Shown one piece after another: positions 30,434 to 40,970 of a DNA stretch of 64,000 nucleotides. The position numbers were made by a program, and so were the translations under genes. The first letter of the stretch is position 1. Every line of letters begins with the position of its first letter. The notes below the pieces were generated by a model. The model was given only the letters and a program-made list of their open reading frames with translations. It ran no database searches and had not been told where the DNA came from. Origin of the DNA: Chenopodium formosanum (taxonomy: Eukaryota; Streptophyta; Magnoliopsida; Caryophyllales; Amaranthaceae); NCBI GenBank assembly GCA_024500155.1, contig CM044868.1:30229165-30293164 (forward strand). The letters are read 5' to 3'.

Positions 30434-32357
30434 ATGGCAACACAAGAAGAAGTCAATGAGCTTAGGAACCAACTGGTTACCGTGACTGAGGCATTGAAGC
30501 TCCTAACACTCAAGATTGATGATCCCATGAAGCAAAAACAGATGGAACTCATGCAAGAGAGTCTAAGCAAGCGATCTAGCGACTACAAATTTCCAGGGAT
30601 TAGTTCACAAGGGGTCTTGGTTGACAAAGATCTTCTTCCGCAGAAGTTCAATGCCAACGACATCCCGAAATTCAAAGGAACCGATAACCCCTATTTTCAT
30701 TTAAGAGCCTTCGAGACAATAATGAGTATTAAGGGTGTCGATAAGAAGGTGTTCCCCTCTCTGTTCTCACTATCTCTCGAGACCGTTTGCCAACAATGGT
30801 TCTTTTCTCTCGAGAAAGAAAAGACCTCCACCTGGGAGTCCATAGCAAACGCTTTCGTTGATAGATACAAGTGCAACATTCAAGTTGAGACTGACCATAG
30901 GGAGCTTGAAATTCTCAAGCAGAAATAGAACGAAGGCTTCACCTCTTTCTTTAACAAATGGAGAGAAACCTCAGCTAAGATGATCGAGGTGCCAAGTGAA
31001 AAAGAGTATGTAAGGTTATTCATCAAAAACCTTCAAGAAAAGTACTCCAAGCATCTCAAGTATCAAAACAACCTCCATACCTTCAAGGCCGTCTACGACT
31101 TTGGAATCAATATTGAAGACGACCTGGCTAAGTTAAAAGCTGCCAACAATAACTCCAATAGTGGCTGGAAAGGCAAGAAGAACGACAATCCTTCTTCTTC
31201 CAAAACCACCCACTCAAACAACGTTAGCACTTTTAACCTAGGTGAAGTCCTCACTATGAACAATCAAGGACAAAAGAAACCATTTAGGAGGAACTTTACT
31301 CCTATTGGCATGAGTTATGACACCGCATTTGATCGATTAAATGAAAAAGATCTTATAACTCCTATTGGACCATTTGGGGACCCACTAGTCGAAAAGAGGT
31401 CGACAAATTGGAACCCCAATGCACACGACAAGTATCACCAAGGTAAGGGCCATCTCACTGAAAACTGTTTGAAGTTTAAGGAAGCCATCCAAGATTTAAT
31501 CGACAACAACAAGCTGTCGTTGCCCCCTGCCAGTACGAAGCCAAGCATTGATAATGCACCTCTCGCTCATGCCTTGGCTATCTCTGATGAAGAAAACAAG
31601 GTTGACCCCTCGTCTCTCATTAAACCTGCAAAGAAATTCATGCCATCGAAGAAGAGGAGGAGATCTTTTTCGACGCCATGTACAGCCTTCCAAAACCAGC
31701 AAGTTAAGAGAACATACAATCGCTCACATTGTCTATGATGGAAGGATCGCATTTGCTACGTGAAACTCTCAAAGCTATAAAAGAACTTGAAAAGAAATAT
31801 GACGAGGTTTCACTCCCGAAAGATGAACCTAAGAGAGAATTCACACCCAAGGGAACGACTTATGAGGCAAAGCGTTTTCCCTTACAAGTCACCGAAAAAC
31901 CCAAGAAGAGTAATAGAATCTACACTCCAATTGGAATCCCATATGTACAAATGTTCGAAATGCTCTCCGAGAGTGGCGAGATCAAACCTCTCAAACCGAG
32001 ACCGTTCGAATCATTGAAAAGGACAGATAGATATTACTGTCAGTATCATCAATCAGGGGGGCACACCATCGAAAACTGTTTTAAATTCAAGGATTTAATT
32101 CAGAAAATGATTGATGAAAAGAAACTAGTCTAAGTTCCACAAGAGGAAGATGTAAGCTTTAATGGAGTTTGGGACAGTGATGAAGAAGACGTCTACTTAA
32201 AAGACAGAGTAGGATCTCCACCTTCCGTGTCATACGCCATGGATGAATTTTGGGCTAAAGAAGACTCATCGATAGACGTCCTCACAAGATCCGGGAGAAT
32301 GCAACCTCCCGTTTCAACACAACCCATGCCAACCACACAACAAGTTCCCATACCTAT
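30434..32357 (+). pseudogene. gag: Gag of element B, with two CHHC modules
   Basis: It begins MATQEEVNELRNQLV, as in C, and keeps the gag core (PKFKGTDNPYFHLRAF, CQQWFFSLEKEKTSTWESI). Lesions: TAG at 30926-30928 where C has GAG, a frameshift near 31640, a stop near 31707 and a TAA at 32131-32133. Two copies of a module (FTPIG, a short helix, PIGP..DP, then a YH..GHxTExC knuckle and an LKExIQDLID helix) occur at about 31285-31515 and 31900-32130. After the last module the frame continues through an acidic linker to the C insertion at 32357. Confidence 0.88.
32353..32357. repeat. Target-site duplication CCTAT, left copy (element C)
   Basis: CCTAT before the TG of the left C LTR equals 42993-42997 after the CA of the right C LTR. 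Confidence 0.93.
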
Positions 32358-34377
32358 TGTAGGGAATAATTTCAAGCCTTTAAAATCCCACTAGCTTGAA
32401 CCCCACTGTGATCATACACTAAAATACGGTGGCGTCCAAAAGGAAGAAGATAGAGCAAAAGAGTCGCCAACAAGTTTTTAAGGAACTTGTAAACCATTCA
32501 CGAGGTGAAGGTTACACCCCTTAACGATTCAAGAGATCGTCAACTTCATAAGGTCATGAACCAAATAAGGGTTCGGGGATGATGGTACAAATCCAACCTA
32601 AAAGAGATTGAACCTGCCCTAATAATAGGCCTCTACTTTATTCTGCTCGTATTCATGTGCGCTTTCTGACTAACATACAATCAATAGGATTAACCCTAAG
32701 CCTGTTTAATCTATGTTGGTTGAATATTAATGCACAAATAAACTATTATTGGCGATCACTTGAATTATAATCACATTAACCCTAACAAGATTATTAATTA
32801 TCTTATTAATCGTGATTACAAGTACAAAATTCCCTTTAACATGCGATAAAGGTGATCAAGCAATAACAATAAAAATCAAGCAACATGATAACGATGATAA
32901 TAATAATCACAATAATAATAATATCATCATAAATAAAATAATCGTCATCATAATAATAAAAATAATAATAATAATATTCATAATCATAAATTGTAACGAT
33001 TATAATCATAATCATGTTAATGTTAAAGCATAATAAAAATAGCAAGATCCTAGGCATGATACTAACAAGATTAATAACAAACCCTAGCATGTCACTAAGC
33101 AATAAAAATCAAATCTTTAACCCTAACATGGTACTAACATGAATAAATATTAGGAAGAACATAGGAAGCACCGCAGGAATCATGATAAGCATATTTGATA
33201 TTATAACCTTTTCCCTAAACATGATACTAGGAATATCATAACAACAATATAAACATGATTTCTACATCATAATATCAATTAAAACCATTAAAGAACTTAC
33301 TTTGATGCCTTGTACCTCTTTCTAATAACAAAATACACACGTTAGTAACTTCAAGGAAAAATAATAAACAAACAATTAAATTAAATAATTGAAAGAGAGA
33401 TTTGGGATCAAACCCTCAGAAATTAAACCTTTCACGTCTAGGGCGAAGGCAACTTTGAATATGGCTAGGTGTTTCTAGATCTTGTGAATGCGGAATTTTG
33501 TATGAAAACAAAGTAAGAAAGAAAGATGAATGTTTTAAAGAATGCTAATTAAAACTTGTGAGTGAGGAGAATTGATGAATGTAGATGATGAATTGGTGAA
33601 TGATTGTGATTGATGTGTGAAAACGGAGTTTTTAATACGATATTTATAGAGAAAATCAGCCAAAAAAGATAATTAACAAAACAGAGTCTGACGCTCAAGA
33701 AACAGAGCTGGCGCCAACCCTGGCTAGCTGGCGCTAGGCACCAGTGGCTAGCGTCTGGCGCCAAGCCTGGTTCCAGGCGCCAAGGCCTGGGGTTGGACGC
33801 CAGTCTTGATTTTAACGCGTTTTCGAAAATCCGATAAGTTTACCGTACTGGAGGATAAAATAATATAATTTCTTCGAAAATGCTATTTGATCTTGATTAA
33901 AACTCTGAAAAGTCAACAAAGTCAACTTATCAATGCTAATCGAATTAGGAATGAAAAGAACCTTCTAGAAGATTCTAGAAGACTAAAACCATTCCTGATT
34001 GCATTAGGAATGATAAATCATATTAGGCCCTCCCCGAGATCATTGGGACGCACATAAAGCTCAAACCGGGCCCAGTTTGGTAAATTGGCCATAACTTCCT
34101 CAATATGCATCAGAATTGGGCTTATAATATATCATTGGAAAGGCCTTTGCAAGCCCCATCCAACTACACTACTATTGGACCCATATCATGGACCAACCAA
34201 ACTGGATTGACTGTTTTCTTTAAAATAAAGTTTTCAAAAACAGAAAGAAGAGAAAAGAAATAAAAACTTTCCGCAATACTAGACCTTTCCACACTTTCGT
34301 TTCATTCGACTATGATTCGACGTGAAATGTACTCATCACTGGGTTTGGTTTTGGGGAGACACAAATGGGTGTTTACA
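32358..34377 (-). repeat. 3' LTR of element C
   Basis: 2020 bp, TGTAGGGAA to GGTGTTTACA on the plus strand. TATA box (sense) at 33648-33641. Trinucleotide-like ATA/ATC tracts lie at 32890-33015 and a GGCGCC-type cluster at 33695-33810. Confidence 0.93.
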
Positions 34378-37278
34378 GAAGCCCCCACTTTGACTGAGTT
34401 TGGAGAAACGCAAGTTTTGAAAACAAAAGTCAAAGTATCGATAGGGACGGAGAATGATTCAGAACGTTCTGCGATCCTAAATCAATCTTGTAACGTCGAT
34501 ACCTGCAAAACTAGCATTAGTTAAATAGATAAAAGAGTTAAGAAACGCGTATCTTGCACCGTCGAGCACACATCTCTGAAAGTAACTAATTTGCTGCCGC
34601 TTTACTGTTGTTTTGATGACCTTCTACAAGCTAGAGAATGCCATCCCGCTTGAAAATCGCTACGCCCGTAACTGCTTCCAATTTGGAAAATTGCTTCGCC
34701 TGAAACGACCTTCCTCCACTATGATAATATTCCACATCTAAGGGAATACTATCGAAGATTATTTCTCTCGAAACAATCCTCATCCGCATTGATAACATTC
34801 CACGTCCAAGAGAATACTATCGAAGATTGCTTCTCTTGAAACAAATCCTCAGTTGTTTGTGACAACTCTCCTCAATCTAGGGAACGCCACCTTGCTGTTT
34901 CGATGTTCACTCGTCTCTGAACAAAGAGCTTCCTTTTGATATGATCTTCTGAATGATGTGTCCACGCGTCTCTGAACAAAGAGTTTAATAATAGGATGCC
35001 CACGCTTCTCTGAGAAAAAGAGCTTGAAAATAGGAAATGTCCACGCGTCTTTGAACAAAAGAGCTTGAAAAGGATTGTCTACGCATCTCTGAACAAAAGA
35101 GCTTGAAAAGGATTGTCCACGCGTCTCTAGAGCAAAAGAGCTTTTGATGGAAATGTTCACGCGTCTCTGAACAATAGAGCTTTGATGATATGCCCACGCG
35201 TCTCTGGAGCACAAGAGCTTTTGATGGAAATGTTCACGCGTCTCTGAACAATAGAGCTTTGATGATATGCCCACGCGTCTCTGGAGCAAAAGAGCTTTTG
35301 ATGGAAATGTTCACGCGTCTCTGAACAATAGAGCTTCGGTGCTTGAATGTTTGTTGCGATAATGTTATGTAGAAAAATTTCCGAAGACCAACGTTTGTCG
35401 ATCTCTAAGGCTTGTCTGAATTTTATTTCTGCTAAAACCAGTATGTCGGTGTCTCCGTGATTAGGCGCTTTAAGCTAAGTGAGACGATCTTTCATCAGGT
35501 CGACCACTTATTGTGATTGTAATCAAACTGACTACTTAATCATGTCAAATTGCTTATAGGGGCTAATTGGCGTACCAAGGAACCCGAAATTGTTGCACGA
35601 GGTCAAAATCACCTTTCTGAAAGGCTTCGAGCTCTGTCGTTGCTGAGATATTTCTGGCGCCATTGATTCCGTCGCCGAACGCTGTGATAGGGCCTTCCCT
35701 ATTCTGCTACACCTGTATTTATTTTGACTATAGAACTTTGCCAATCTTTAATTATCTTAGGGTTGACCTAAGGCTTAATGTTGCTTGACTCATCGACTTG
35801 ACACGACTCAAGGTATAAACTTGACTCGATATGTAAAATATTCCGTCATTTTTGTGGAGGGTACCGACTTTCTCCTGAAAAAGAAAGACGCAAAAAAGAA
35901 TCGAAAGTTTAAAGATGCATGTTGAATGAGCTTAGTCAAATGTTGTGCAAGGATTAATTCATCCTAGGCTTTCTCAATGGTTGACTCAATGATGAAAGTA
36001 TTTGGGTAACTTAGGCACGGAGGCTAAGTACTTCATGCTTCGTGATGCAATGATGAGTGATGTTGATATGACAAGGCATGCTTCAGCGTTATATTAAGAT
36101 TTCATGACAAAGGGTTCCTAAGGGAAGTATATTTGGTCATGTATCTGTGCAGTGTTTGACAGTGACACTAAAGCTAGGCCGCAAGAGTTAAGTGTGTGGA
36201 AAAATATATTATTGAAAAGAGTCAAATGGTGGTGACTCTTAGGCTAGGTAAGCTAATGGTGTAGGGATCAAGCCCCCAAGTCTAGATCTAAATGAATAGG
36301 GATGAGCATAGGAAATCCCTTGATATGATCATGGTGTAAGTGTGTGAATGTGAATATGAATGCATGTTTATTACGGCCACACCTCGATGTGAGGTTTCCT
36401 ACTTATCCGTTAGGATTCAGGCCGAACGTAGCTCTAGCCAAACCTCGCACAAGTGTGTGTATACCTCTAAAAGGTCTGTTAAGGGTTGTAACGTGGTTAG
36501 GCTAAAGGTTATAGAAGAAGAAGAGGATAAAGGCTCAAGACCCTAGATAAGCCCCCAGGGTGTGCAACTTCGCTTTTGAATCTTTGTATTTTCATGCTTG
36601 AATTTCTATTCCTTTTTAGCTCTTTTTGCTTTAGCATTTATTTTACTTTTTCAAGTGTGGGCAATCCCGATCATGCGGTCTATCACTCACTTGGCATTCA
36701 TGTTTCTCAGGCACGGTACCGAGCATTCGATAAAAGACGCAATCTGTGACGTGTTCTTATCGAAGATATTTTCATATCAAAGACATTGGAACACTTGCCC
36801 TTTTGTACACTTTTATTTTTTTGCTATTTTGATTTTTTGAAATCACTCAAGTTCTTTTTTAGAATTGCATAAGTTGCACACCATCCCATCCCAAGGTTAG
36901 GTAGGTTGAAAAAAGAAAGGTCTATCGTTAGACAAGGCTCAAAGCGGTTTGTGAAGAAAGGATGTATAATTGAAGGGTGAAAGGAGATATGATGTGGCTA
37001 CAAGGGGGTGCCTTAAATCATTGGTATACCTTGTGCTTAATTCGTTATTTTTTTTTTAATGCAATGCAATGTGATGATCATATGCAAGGAAATAAATGCT
37101 CATTTTTATTAAAAGAAAAGGAAAAAAAGACTACATAAATAATCTAAAGGAAAAGAAAAGGTGTCTTGTCTATGCTAGACTTATTGAGGAAAGGGTAGAT
37201 AAAAAAGAAATAGAAAAAAGAGGTCACAAAATCTTGTCGTTGAAGCTCGCCTCTTGTCTTGTGTTGTTTCCTTTATCA
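34378..37278 (-). other. Noncoding 3' region of element C (replaces pol)
   Basis: No pol motif is present in any frame. It contains a pair of about 80-base repeats (34720-34850, attccac(a/g)tc..gaatactatcgaagatt) and a tandem array (34908-35345). The remainder (35346-37278) is unique, AT-rich and without a gene I can recognise. Confidence 0.75.
34908..35345. repeat. Tandem array of 37-41-bp units with 77-bp higher-order period
   Basis: Ten or so units share CACGCGTCTCTGAACAA(A)AGAGCTT. Unit starts at 34963, 35001, 35042, 35080, 35118, 35158, 35195, 35235, 35272 and 35312 give steps of 38, 41, 38, 38, 40, 37, 40, 37, 40: the right-hand part repeats as a 77-bp dimer. The long minus-strand frame across it is only a translation of the repeat. 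Confidence 0.92.
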
Positions 37279-39300
37279 TCACTCGCTCTTCTTGTTAACT
37301 GGAGGTATGGGAAGCTTGTTTTTATCAATCAAATGTTGGATATCCTCCTTTAGCTTCCAACAGCTCTCAGTAGCATGACCCTTACCTTGGTGGTACTTGC
37401 AGTGTTCATTTGGATTCCAACTAGGCAATCTTTTCTTGAGTGGGGGATCTTTAATAGGTCCAATGGGAGTAATGATTCCCTTGGCATGGAGTCGATCGAA
37501 AGCATCATCGTAGCTAATTCTAATAGGGGTAAATTCCCTTTTCGGTTGCTTTCGATTACCCATGGCTAGGATCTCACTAAGGTCAAAAGTACCAACACTA
37601 TTACTAGAGTAGGTGTTTTTGGAAGAAGAAGGATAGTCGTTCTTCTTCCCTTTACAGCCACTAATACTATTGTAACTAATCTTCGCCTTCTTGTCGCGCG
37701 GAGGAACATGAAGGAGATTTGAATCAATGTGATCTTGAACACGATCTTTGAGGGAGAGACATACTTCGGTGGTGTGACCACGACCTCTATGGTATCGACA
37801 ATAAGAATTTGGATCCCAATTGGGAAACCGCTTTTCAGGTGGAGGGTCTTGACTGGGACCAATGGGGTGGATAAGATCTTGATTGTGAAGACAGTCGAAA
37901 GCTTCATTGTAAGTCATTCTTATTGGTGTGTATTCTTCAATGGTCCGTTTTGCTTGTGGCTTAGGAGCATTGAGTTCTTCATTAAACCCTTGGCGAGAAT
38001 TTTGTTCAATGGCCATCACCCGATTTGCTAATCCTTCTACCACATTCAAGAGCATGGCAATGACATCTTGTAGTTTTTGAATGTCCTCTTTTAGACTTGA
38101 CGAGTCTTCCTTGGTATTATCTAATAAAAGACTTTCATCCTCCTCAATTATAGCCACTTCGTCGAGAGAAGTCATATAAGCTATCTTGATCATAGGCTCT
38201 CCTACAGGTGTGATAAGAAGTGATGGATCAAAGGGTGCTTGGTCATCTTCGATGGCTAGAATTTTGGAAGTTTCATTGTTATCGATCAGATCTTGAATAG
38301 CTTCTTTGAGTTTCCAACACTCTTCAGTGTCGTGACCCTTTCCTTGATGATATTTGAAGTGCTTATTAGGGTCCCACTTAGGTGGCCTAGCTTCTGGAAC
38401 TGGATCTTTGATGGGCCCTATGGGCATGACTAGTCCTTTGTGATGTAGCTTCTCGAGAGCCGTTTCATAACTCATACCAAGTGGAGTGAACACCCTTTTT
38501 GATCTCTGGATTTGTGGTTTAGAGGCGTTCGTGGCATGTACTTCATTAATGGGAGAGGAAGAAGAAGGATGGCCGTTCTTCTTTCCTCTCACACCATTGT
38601 TTTTCAGAAAGTCATCTTCAATGTCAATGCCTATATTATAGACAGCTTTGAAAGTATCTAACTTGTGTTGGTACTTTAAGTGCTTTGAATACTTCCCTTG
38701 GAGATTCTTGATAAACATCCTCACAGATTCTTTTTCGGTAGGAGCCTTGACCATATTAGCGGAAGTTTCCCTCCATTTATTGAAGAAAGAAGTGAACCCT
38801 TCGTTTTCCTTTTGTTTTAACATCTCAAGTTGTATGTGGTCTGTTTCGTCTTGGATGTTGCACTTATATCTATCAACGAAAGCGTTTGTTATCGACTCCC
38901 AAGTAGAAGTTTTCTCCTTGTCGAGGGAGAAATACCATTGTTGGCAAACGGTTTCAAGAGATAGTGGGAACAGAGAGGGGAAAACCTTCTTATCGATACC
39001 CTTAATGCTCATTATAGTTTCAAAAGCTCTTAGATGGAAGTAAGGGTTATTTGTTGCCTTAAATTTAGGGATGTCAGTGGCGTTGAACTTATGCGGAAGA
39101 AGTTCCTTGTCCAGCTTGACCCCTTGTGAACTCATGCCCTGAAATTTATAGTCACTAGATAGCTTGCTTAGACTCTCTTGCATGAGATCCATCTGTTGTT
39201 GCTTCATGGGATCATCGACCTTAAGTGTGAGGAGCTTCAGTGTTTCAGTCATGGTAACCAATTGGTTCCTAAGCTCATTGACTTCTTCTTGAGTTGCCAT
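37279..39300 (-). CDS. gag: Intact Gag of element C with three CHHC modules
   Basis: 673 residues from an ATG at 39300 with no interruption. Residues 1-60 form a helix with a coiled-coil look; the gag core spans about 65-225 (NPYFHLRAFETIMSIKG, CQQWYFSLDKEK, FTSFFNKWRET). The C-terminal half has three copies of one module, at about 268-341, 454-526 and 587-660: FTPxxxSYxxA, a short helix, PIGPxxDP, WxPN, a knuckle of the YHxGxGHxTExC type (first Cys replaced by Phe in copy one) and a helix LKExIQxLID. Element B has two. The knuckles are probable RNA-binding zinc sites. This is the only intact ORF in C. Confidence 0.92.
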   Translation of the reverse strand: MATQEEVNELRNQLVTMTETLKLLTLKVDDPMKQQQMDLMQESLSKLSSDYKFQGMSSQGVKLDKELLPHKFNATDIPKFKATNNPYFHLRAFETIMSIKGIDKKVFPSLFPLSLETVCQQWYFSLDKEKTSTWESITNAFVDRYKCNIQDETDHIQLEMLKQKENEGFTSFFNKWRETSANMVKAPTEKESVRMFIKNLQGKYSKHLKYQHKLDTFKAVYNIGIDIEDDFLKNNGVRGKKNGHPSSSSPINEVHATNASKPQIQRSKRVFTPLGMSYETALEKLHHKGLVMPIGPIKDPVPEARPPKWDPNKHFKYHQGKGHDTEECWKLKEAIQDLIDNNETSKILAIEDDQAPFDPSLLITPVGEPMIKIAYMTSLDEVAIIEEDESLLLDNTKEDSSSLKEDIQKLQDVIAMLLNVVEGLANRVMAIEQNSRQGFNEELNAPKPQAKRTIEEYTPIRMTYNEAFDCLHNQDLIHPIGPSQDPPPEKRFPNWDPNSYCRYHRGRGHTTEVCLSLKDRVQDHIDSNLLHVPPRDKKAKISYNSISGCKGKKNDYPSSSKNTYSSNSVGTFDLSEILAMGNRKQPKREFTPIRISYDDAFDRLHAKGIITPIGPIKDPPLKKRLPSWNPNEHCKYHQGKGHATESCWKLKEDIQHLIDKNKLPIPPVNKKSE

Positions 39301-40960
39301 TATCTTTTTAGCCTTCCTCTTTTGACGAATCGGTTTATCAAAAAGCTAGACCTGAATAAAGAGGTTGTCCTTGATTAATCGCCCTTCTCTCCCCGACCAA
39401 GTACTGTGGAAAAGGAAATTGGGAATATTTATTGTTAATTATTTGACTCAAACTTTATTCAACATGCAATGGATAGAGGAAATGAAGAAAAATTGGAATA
39501 AAATGTGAAAGAAGATTTAGATGGAGGGATATGAAGAATTAGGAATAGAATGTACCCCCCAACTCAAATGACGAAATGACCGACTCATGCATGGACCTAC
39601 GACATGGTCATGGCGATGTACTCAGAGTGTGTGATAAGACTAGTGAGTGTATGTGACATGTTAAGACTCGTGTCATGACCATGTGGCTAGACTATGTGAC
39701 TAAGACTCGATTAATGACTCAACAAGGTGTTATTGACAACGAAAATTAACCGAATTAATTAGCAAACTGGTTAATTAGACCCTAGGTGATGACTCGACCA
39801 ATAATCCGAATTGTCGGCTAAACGACAGGACTGGCGTCACACCATGGAGTTTGGCGCCAAACAACAGAGTTGTCCTCTGGCGCTACACTTCATAGTGTGG
39901 CGCTATAGCTCAGACCTTGGCGCCAATATTGGAGCTTGGGTCTGGGACTGTTTTCAGTATTATTAGTCAACTGGGTTTAGCCTAAAGTCGTACTAGGTTA
40001 ATTCCGATTGAAAAAGAAAAAAAAAATTATACTTTATTGACTCAAATTAAATAATTAATTAATTAATTAATTAGGCAAAGTTCTTTAAGCCATTAATTTA
40101 TTTAGTCTCAACAAAAGTCAACAAACGGTTAAGAGAAACATAGAATATATATGCACAACAAATAATGCACAATTAGTCAAGTAGGCACAATATGATGCAA
40201 TGAGTTTGCGACCTAACCATGGCATGGTTTAGTCAAAGAGGGTCCATGGTTAACTGTCCGGATGCACCGCGCGGAAGCCTAACCGTGAAGGGTTGGCGCG
40301 AGTGGATGGGACACCGCGAGTTTTAGAAAAACTCGCTTCCATAGTTTGGTGAATTCAGCAATCTCGGATGTACCCTTTGTTGCACGGAGCGTTCAATCGG
40401 GTAGATGGAGCATGAATTCCCAGAGGGTTATGTCCATATGTAGAACACATATGGGTTTCTGAAAAGTGAGAAAAAATTCAATCAGGAAGTAGGATCGAGC
40501 AAACAATATGAAAAATCGGTCGAAATTAGAACGCATATTTCTGGCTCGGTATTGGGGAAAATTGGCGCCAGCAAACAGAGACTGACGCCAACTTTTAACT
40601 GTAGCGCCTGGCGCCAATACTGGCATCTGGCGCTACGGCTAAGAGTGTGGCGCCAAGCTCTGGCCCTTGACGTTACTTCCCACATGCCTCAGCAGCTTTC
40701 TGTGCTCGATAAAATCTTCCAGTTTCGCGCGGTGAAATTTCAGTCCTAGTTGTGAAAGACATTCCTCAAATTTCCTACATGTAAAATCCTATGTTTTTGA
40801 CTCATTACGGATGGTCTTTCCGATGAGATCCTTTTTATGCATATGACAATAATGTTAATCAAAATTACGCACATGAAATACTTAGAACTTTTCGAGTCTC
40901 ATCCACTCATTCTAAATCATTGCTGAAACAAATTCAGGAATTAAAATAGAAATCTTCCCC
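39301..40960 (-). other. Untranslated leader of element C
   Basis: Homologous to the leader of B, in reverse. No gene. GGCGCC-type clusters at 39833-39925 and 40563-40675. The primer region at 40940-40970 has lost its first bases. Confidence 0.75.
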
Positions 40961-40970
40961 AGTAGATTCG
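40948..40970 (-). other. Damaged primer binding site of element C
   Basis: The sense strand reads GGCGAATCTACTGGGG directly after the LTR sequence TTTTAAAGG. Compared with B, the last 20 or so bases of the LTR and the spacer are absent, and there are two substitutions. Confidence 0.7.

Noticed and set aside
32812..33102. AT-rich ORFs in C LTRs (Asn/Ile-rich, 73 and 88 residues).
   Set aside because: Low-complexity translation of ATA/ATC microsatellite tracts, repeated in the other LTR.
34849..35289. 146-residue and 75-residue frames (MLQRRVGISSKLYCSE repeats).
   Set aside because: They are translations of the 37-41-bp tandem array; unit lengths are not multiples of three and there is no conserved protein pattern.
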